Source of the DNA: Halococcaceae archaeon
GTDB taxonomy: Archaea > Halobacteriota > Halobacteria > Halobacteriales > Halalkalicoccaceae
Direction: 5' to 3'
Length of the DNA: 6,658 nucleotides
NCBI GenBank assembly: GCA_007128515.1
Contig: SKXI01000083.1
Span: forward strand, 1 to 6,658
Position 1 is the stretch's first letter, and each line of letters starts with the position of its first letter. The notes beneath the pieces are model-generated. The model was not told the origin of the DNA, made no database searches, and worked only from the letters and a program-made list of their open reading frames with translations. The translations under genes were made by a program, and so were the position numbers. Of this stretch, positions 4,548 through 6,658 are shown one piece after another.

Positions 4548-5726
4548 ATGATCTCCCTGTTGCTCCTGATCGGCGTCCTCGTCGCGATCTTCGTCGGGTA
4601 CAACATCGGTGGTGCGACGACGGGGCCGGCGTTCGGCCCGGCGGTCGGCGCCGACGCGATCTCGAAGTCGTGGGCGGCCGCGCTGATGACGGTCTTCTTT
4701 TTCGTGGGCGCGTGGACGATCGGCCGTCGGGTCGTCGACACGCTCGGGACCGAACTGGTCCACGATCCCGGCGTCTTCACGCTGGAGGCCAGCATCGGCG
4801 TCCTCTTTTTCATCGGGGTCGCGCTGTTCGTCGGGAACGTCTTCGGCGTCCCCGCCTCGACGTCGATGACGGCCGTCGGGTCGATCGCGGGACTGGGCCT
4901 CGCCGGTGGGGAACTGAACTGGGCAGTGATGGGCGAGATCGCCGTCTGGTGGATCGTCGCTCCGTTCATCGGGTTCTGGGTGTCGCTGATCGTCGGCCGG
5001 TATCTCTACGCGTCCCTCAACCGGATGGTCGCGATGGAGCGAAGCGAGGGCCCGCTCCTCGAGATCGATCGCTCTCGCGCCGTCCCGGTCCCCGTCCCGA
5101 GCGGGTCCACGAGCCGGCGCGAACTCGGTGGCGTGACGACCGTCGTCGCGATCGGCTGTCTGATGGCGTTCAGCTCCGGCACGAGCAACATCGCGAACGC
5201 GATCGCCCCGCTAGTCGGCAGCGGTGCGCTCGAGATGAACCCCGCGATCGTCATCGGCTGTCTCGCCGTGGGCATCGGTACGTTCACTATCGCCCGTCGA
5301 ACCCTCGAGACGATGGGCAACGACCTCACCGAACTCCCCCTGACGGCGGCCATCGTCGTCGCGACGGTCAGCGCCACGCTCGTGACCTTCCTGTCCTGGA
5401 TCGGCATTCCGGCGAGCTTCGTCGTGATCGCGACGATGTCGATCATCGGCCTCGGTTGGGGGCGGGCGACCCGTCCGGTCACGGTCTCCGAGGCCGTTCG
5501 CGGCGAAAAGCCGGCCAAGGTCTCCGTCGGGGCGCTGGCTGCCGAGGAGCCAGGCGAGGAACTGCCGCCGATCGGGGAAGAGCCTCCCGAGAGGATCCCA
5601 CGGGCCTCGGACCTGTTCGACCCGTCGACGACCGCCAGGGTCGTCCTGCTGCAGAACGTCGTCCCGGCGATCGCGACGATCGGAGCGTACCTGACCTTCC
5701 GGTTCGTTCCCGTGTTCGGGTTCTGA
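4548..5726 (+). CDS. pit: PiT-family inorganic phosphate transporter, 392 aa
   Basis: The protein is almost entirely hydrophobic segments and shows the inverted internal duplication of PiT permeases, which import phosphate with sodium or protons. First half: GYNIGGATTGPAFGPAVG (residues 17-34) and GVPASTSMTAVGSIAG (100-115). Second half: FSSGTSNIANAIAPLVG (208-224) and GIPASFVVIATMSIIG (286-301). A hydrophilic loop occupies about 318-362 before the last membrane span (365-390). The G-x-N-D core usual in both PiT signatures reads GYNIGG and GTSNIANA here, so the aspartate is missing twice; ligand coordination or coupling ion may differ. The length is near the shorter archaeal members and both halves are intact. 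The TGA stop is also the left target triplet of element B. The small two-TM gene is directly upstream and a Usp gene follows. Confidence 0.88.
   Translation: MISLLLLIGVLVAIFVGYNIGGATTGPAFGPAVGADAISKSWAAALMTVFFFVGAWTIGRRVVDTLGTELVHDPGVFTLEASIGVLFFIGVALFVGNVFGVPASTSMTAVGSIAGLGLAGGELNWAVMGEIAVWWIVAPFIGFWVSLIVGRYLYASLNRMVAMERSEGPLLEIDRSRAVPVPVPSGSTSRRELGGVTTVVAIGCLMAFSSGTSNIANAIAPLVGSGALEMNPAIVIGCLAVGIGTFTIARRTLETMGNDLTELPLTAAIVVATVSATLVTFLSWIGIPASFVVIATMSIIGLGWGRATRPVTVSEAVRGEKPAKVSVGALAAEEPGEELPPIGEEPPERIPRASDLFDPSTTARVVLLQNVVPAIATIGAYLTFRFVPVFGF
5724..5726. repeat. Target-site duplication of element B, left copy (also permease stop codon)
   Basis: TGA directly before the left terminus; repeated at 5825-5827. 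Confidence 0.55.
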
Positions 5727-5824
5727 TAGGGATCATCGTAGGAACTCATAGTTCTTCGACTGCGAATCAAACGACACCGGTAGTGTGCATACCGAAGAGA
5801 TACGATCGGCTACGATGATCCCTA
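5727..5824 (+). mobile_element. Element B: 98-bp MITE-like insertion with 14-bp terminal inverted repeats
   Basis: Perfect termini TAGGGATCATCGTA (5727-5740) and its complement (5811-5824), identical to those of element A. TGA flanks both sides (5724-5726 and 5825-5827). The interior of about 70 bases is non-coding and only loosely similar to that of element A read on the other strand. It is inserted exactly at the permease stop, which it preserves, and separates the permease from the usp gene. A regulatory hairpin or terminator role is conceivable because the termini can pair in RNA, but the duplicated flank favours insertion. Confidence 0.8.
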
Positions 5825-5827
5825 TGA
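5825..5827. repeat. Target-site duplication of element B, right copy
   Basis: TGA directly after the right terminus. It is followed by CCTCGCGG, which would be the original sequence behind the permease stop. Confidence 0.55.
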
Positions 5828-5874
5828 CCTCGCGGCAGGTGTCGTACACCGGTAGCGCCCGAGACGACCGTTCG

Positions 5875-5880
5875 TTTATC
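5875..5880 (+). promoter_or_regulatory. TATA box of the usp gene
   Basis: TTTATC, centred about 26 bases before the ATG at 5904. This fits leaderless transcription from that codon better than from ATG 5895 (about 17 bases). Confidence 0.55.
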
Positions 5881-5903
5881 GCCCCCCGGCTGCAATGTCG
5901 AGT

Positions 5904-6323
5904 ATGATCGAACGGGTTCTGGTCCCGATGGACGGCTCTGAGATGGCAACCCGGGCGCTCGAGTACGCACTCGAGGTCCACCCCGACGCCGAGATCACGG
6001 TGCTGTTCGTGGGTGGCGAGCCGTCGCCGTTGATGGGTCAGGCGTTGCGACTCGCACTCGAGGAGGACCTTGGGGCGGCGGTCGAAACCCTGGCCGACGA
6101 CGTCTTCGAGTCCGCCCGCGACCTCGCCAGCGAGTACGACGTCGAGATCGACACGGCCGTCGACGTGGGGTCACCCGCGAGCAAGATCGTCGCGAAGGCC
6201 GAGGACGTCGACGCGGTCGTGATCGGGAGCCACAGTGGATCCCTGCACTCCCGCCTGTTCGTGGGGAACGTCGCCGAACGGGTCGTCCGCGGCTCGCCCG
6301 TGCCGGTGACGGTCGTCCGGTGA
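5904..6323 (+). CDS. Universal stress protein (UspA family), 139 aa, altered nucleotide motif
   Basis: The protein opens MIERVLVPMDGSEMATRALE, the strand-loop in which the Asp of VPxDGS contacts adenine in ATP-binding Usps. It continues with AEITVLFVGGEP, a long helix LRLALEEDLGAAVETL, VGSPASKIVAKAEDVDAVVI and a C-terminal AERVVRGSPVPVTVVR. This is a complete single Usp domain of usual length. The phosphate-binding motif G-2x-G-9x-G-S/T reads G-SH-S-9x-G-N (starting at residue 108), with the second Gly and the final Ser/Thr replaced, so ATP binding may be weak or lost. ATG 5904 is preferred over the in-frame ATG at 5895 because of the TATA spacing. It sits behind the permease, a common haloarchaeal neighbourhood, but has its own promoter and is separated by element B. 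Role: cytosolic stress-linked regulator; no precise target can be read. Confidence 0.85.
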   Translation: MIERVLVPMDGSEMATRALEYALEVHPDAEITVLFVGGEPSPLMGQALRLALEEDLGAAVETLADDVFESARDLASEYDVEIDTAVDVGSPASKIVAKAEDVDAVVIGSHSGSLHSRLFVGNVAERVVRGSPVPVTVVR

Positions 6324-6596
6324 GACGTAGCCCGACGAAGGCACCCCCCCTCGGGACCGACGTCGGCGACCGTGCCGTCCGACGCCCATGGAGCACCCGT
6401 CGAGAGCGGTGACGGCGCTGTATCCCCGCGGTCGAAAACGTCGTCGGAGAGCGGGTCGAGCTACGACGATTTCCAGTAGCATCGTATCCCGTCGGCCGCT
6501 ACCGCAGTCGCTGATGTCCGGTCCCCTGTCGAGATCAACGGATAGGAAGTCGGCCTCGGCACTCACATCTTGGAGTCTATCCACATCTGAGGTAGC
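6324..6596. other. Region after usp without a supported gene
   Basis: GC-rich to about 6480. I find no start-stop frame with protein character on either strand and no T-rich terminator after the usp stop. The right part carries repeat copy R3. Confidence 0.5.
6552..6585 (-). repeat. Dispersed repeat copy R3 (34 bp)
   Basis: Shares 16 identical bases CTCGGCACTCACATCT with R2 and 29 of 34 positions overall; all differences are transitions. Like R2 it lies just beyond the 3' end of a toxin-antitoxin-type reading frame. Confidence 0.65.
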
Positions 6597-6658
6597 CTAC
6601 CAACCTGCGTTGTCGAACTCGACCAACTCTATAGCGTGCTCGATGAGCGGTGTCGAGA
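6597..6658 (-). pseudogene. Fragment resembling the antitoxin C-terminal region, running off the right edge
   Basis: The minus frame from the right edge reads STPLIEHAIELVEFDNAGW and stops at TAG (6597-6599). It aligns with the intact antitoxin segment EAIEHLGIELVEEDETARE after a three-base gap (IEH-AIELVEFDN against IEHLGIELVEEDE), and the DNA also matches closely. The intact protein goes on for another 16 residues or so, so this copy ends early, close to R3. It could be a decayed antitoxin or a shorter relative; the rest lies outside the window. Confidence 0.4.

Noticed and set aside
4523..5818. Long plus-strand frame of 431 codons overlapping the permease
   Set aside because: Arg/Asp-rich off-frame reading of the permease gene, whose own frame has clear membrane segments and PiT motifs.
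6171..6584. Minus-strand frame beginning in repeat R3 (VDRLQDVSAEA)
   Set aside because: Runs antisense through the usp gene and becomes Arg-rich. The similar openings at R1 and R2 are explained by the repeat and diverge straight after it.
1..6658. CRISPR array, tRNA or rRNA genes
   Set aside because: No regularly spaced repeats, no cloverleaf-forming stretches and no rRNA-like conserved segments were seen; the three R repeats are far apart and irregular.

Overview
The window looks like haloarchaeal DNA. Coding stretches are GC-rich with strong G/C third positions and many Asp/Glu codons. Several starts are GTG, several promoters have a TATA-like box about 26-28 bases before the start codon (leaderless transcription), and genes are coupled by GTGA overlap or short gaps behind a GGAGG site. 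Two more AT-rich stretches (about 1790-2140 and 2960-3530) hold mostly decayed material.

Layout. 1-1010 (minus): most of an FAD-linked oxidoreductase that carries an N-terminal SnoaL/NTF2-like domain; its C-terminus lies beyond the left edge. 1203-1649 (minus): a toxin-antitoxin pair. The 84-residue antitoxin-like gene is intact, but the PIN-type toxin is split by a 101-bp terminal-inverted-repeat element (element A) just after its VDAGPL motif. 1650-2249: no intact gene, one decayed coding remnant and two copies of a dispersed repeat. 2250-2950 (minus): an intact winged-helix antitoxin / PemK-MazF-type toxin operon with a GTGA overlap, a leaderless-type promoter and a palindrome on the start codon. 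2951-4188: accessory debris, comprising a possible 37-residue ORF, a 40-bp hairpin flanked by 5-bp direct repeats, and 5' or internal fragments of a pyridoxamine-phosphate-oxidase-like gene and a winged-helix gene that meet head-on. 4189-5726 (plus): a two-gene operon of a two-TM/coiled-coil protein and a PiT-family phosphate permease. 5727-5824: a second 98-bp element (element B) with the same 14-bp termini, inserted exactly at the permease stop codon. 5904-6323 (plus): a universal stress protein with its own TATA box. 6324-6658: a third repeat copy and a fragment resembling the C-terminal part of the antitoxin.

How it fits together. The phosphate permease, its small membrane partner and the Usp look like host genes. 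The 1.2-4.1 kb block is an accessory zone of toxin-antitoxin modules and gene fragments. The strongest result is the pair of related non-autonomous (MITE-like) elements. Each is bounded by TGA on both sides, reads as an insertion with a 3-bp target duplication, and lies in opposite orientation to the other. Removing element A and one TGA restores a PIN-domain reading across the junction (GPL-IHLPQAD), which supports a real insertion. No transposase is present in the window.
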